From JAMOQA01 sp964420365 (GTDB taxonomy: Bacteria; Acidobacteriota; Polarisedimenticolia; J045): a DNA stretch of 5,393 nt. Of the stretch, positions 5,325-5,393 are shown in pieces. Within the stretch, counting starts at the first letter, position 1, and each line of letters begins with the position of its first letter. The stretch spans positions 1-5,393 of the forward strand of contig CAYQTA010000008.1 of the NCBI GenBank assembly GCA_964420365.1, read 5' to 3'. Both the position numbers and the translations under genes were made by a program. The notes beneath the pieces were generated by a model. The model did not search any database, had not been told where the DNA came from, and worked only from the letters and a program-made list of their open reading frames with translations.

Positions 5325-5393
5325 GTGATCGTGCGAGGAGCCGTTCAATAACTCCCGGGCTCGCAACGACATCGGCCCGACGCGTCCCCTTCC
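5325..5393. other. Short noncoding stretch at the right edge
   Basis: I see no gene, ribosome binding site with start, or good terminator in these 69 bases. TGCGAG (5332-5337) and CTCGCA (5360-5365) could pair, but the loop is 22 nt and no T-run follows. The stretch is less GC-rich than the genes. Confidence 0.5.

Noticed and set aside
5332..5365. Possible terminator after the lyase
   Set aside because: Only a 6-bp stem (TGCGAG/CTCGCA) around a 22-nt loop with no T-run. This is too weak to call.
3579..5372. A 597-codon open frame antisense to the lyase
   Set aside because: It mirrors the lyase gene codon for codon, is full of Gly/Asp/Glu/Val/His-rich low-complexity sequence, and has no recognisable motif. 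Long antisense frames are expected at this GC content.
1..5393. CRISPR arrays, tRNA or rRNA genes, insertion sequences, toxin-antitoxin or phage genes
   Set aside because: I looked on both strands and saw no regularly spaced repeats, cloverleaf-like segments, transposase motifs or terminal inverted repeats. The window looks like ordinary metabolic and glycan genes, apart from the points listed as findings.

Overview
The window comes from a very GC-rich bacterial chromosome, roughly three quarters G+C by eye and with almost every third codon position G or C. Starts are preceded by strong GGAGG ribosome binding sites, and GTG starts are common. This fits several high-GC bacterial groups (actinobacteria, myxobacteria-like lineages, Gemmatimonadota, uncultivated phyla). 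Nothing here decides between them.

Layout. (1) 3-491, plus strand: the 3' part of an unrecognised multi-pass membrane protein that runs in from the left edge. (2) 490-510: a perfect 9-bp hairpin at its stop codon, in the short gap before the converging operon; probably a terminator for both sides. (3) 3514 down to 526, minus strand: a tightly packed three-gene operon. The order of transcription is a Nudix hydrolase of the CoA-diphosphatase type, then two GT4-type glycosyltransferases. All three start with GTG behind GGAGG, and both junctions are 4-nt GTGA overlaps, so translation is probably coupled. (4) 3515-3803: a 289-bp divergent intergenic region rich in inverted repeats. (5) 3804-5324, plus strand: a complete MIO-type aromatic amino acid ammonia-lyase of 506 residues. 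(6) 5325-5393: noncoding to the right edge as far as can be seen.

Most notable points. The lyase carries Ala-Cys-Gly (142-144) where the family normally has the Ala-Ser-Gly triad that cyclises into the MIO electrophile. It otherwise keeps histidine-lyase-like residues (Tyr53, Ser82-His83, Asn195, Glu412), mixed with PAL-like ones. Its leader holds two near-identical 24-nt palindromic units exactly 104 bp apart, the second abutting the ribosome binding site. On the other side of the same region, a long GC hairpin overlaps the ribosome binding site of the Nudix gene.

How the genes work together. The two glycosyltransferases probably add successive sugars to one glycan or glycolipid, but neither substrate can be read from sequence. 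The Nudix enzyme would hydrolyse CoA or a related nucleotide and has no obvious mechanistic tie to them. The lyase is not accompanied by other histidine-utilisation genes here, so its pathway is open.
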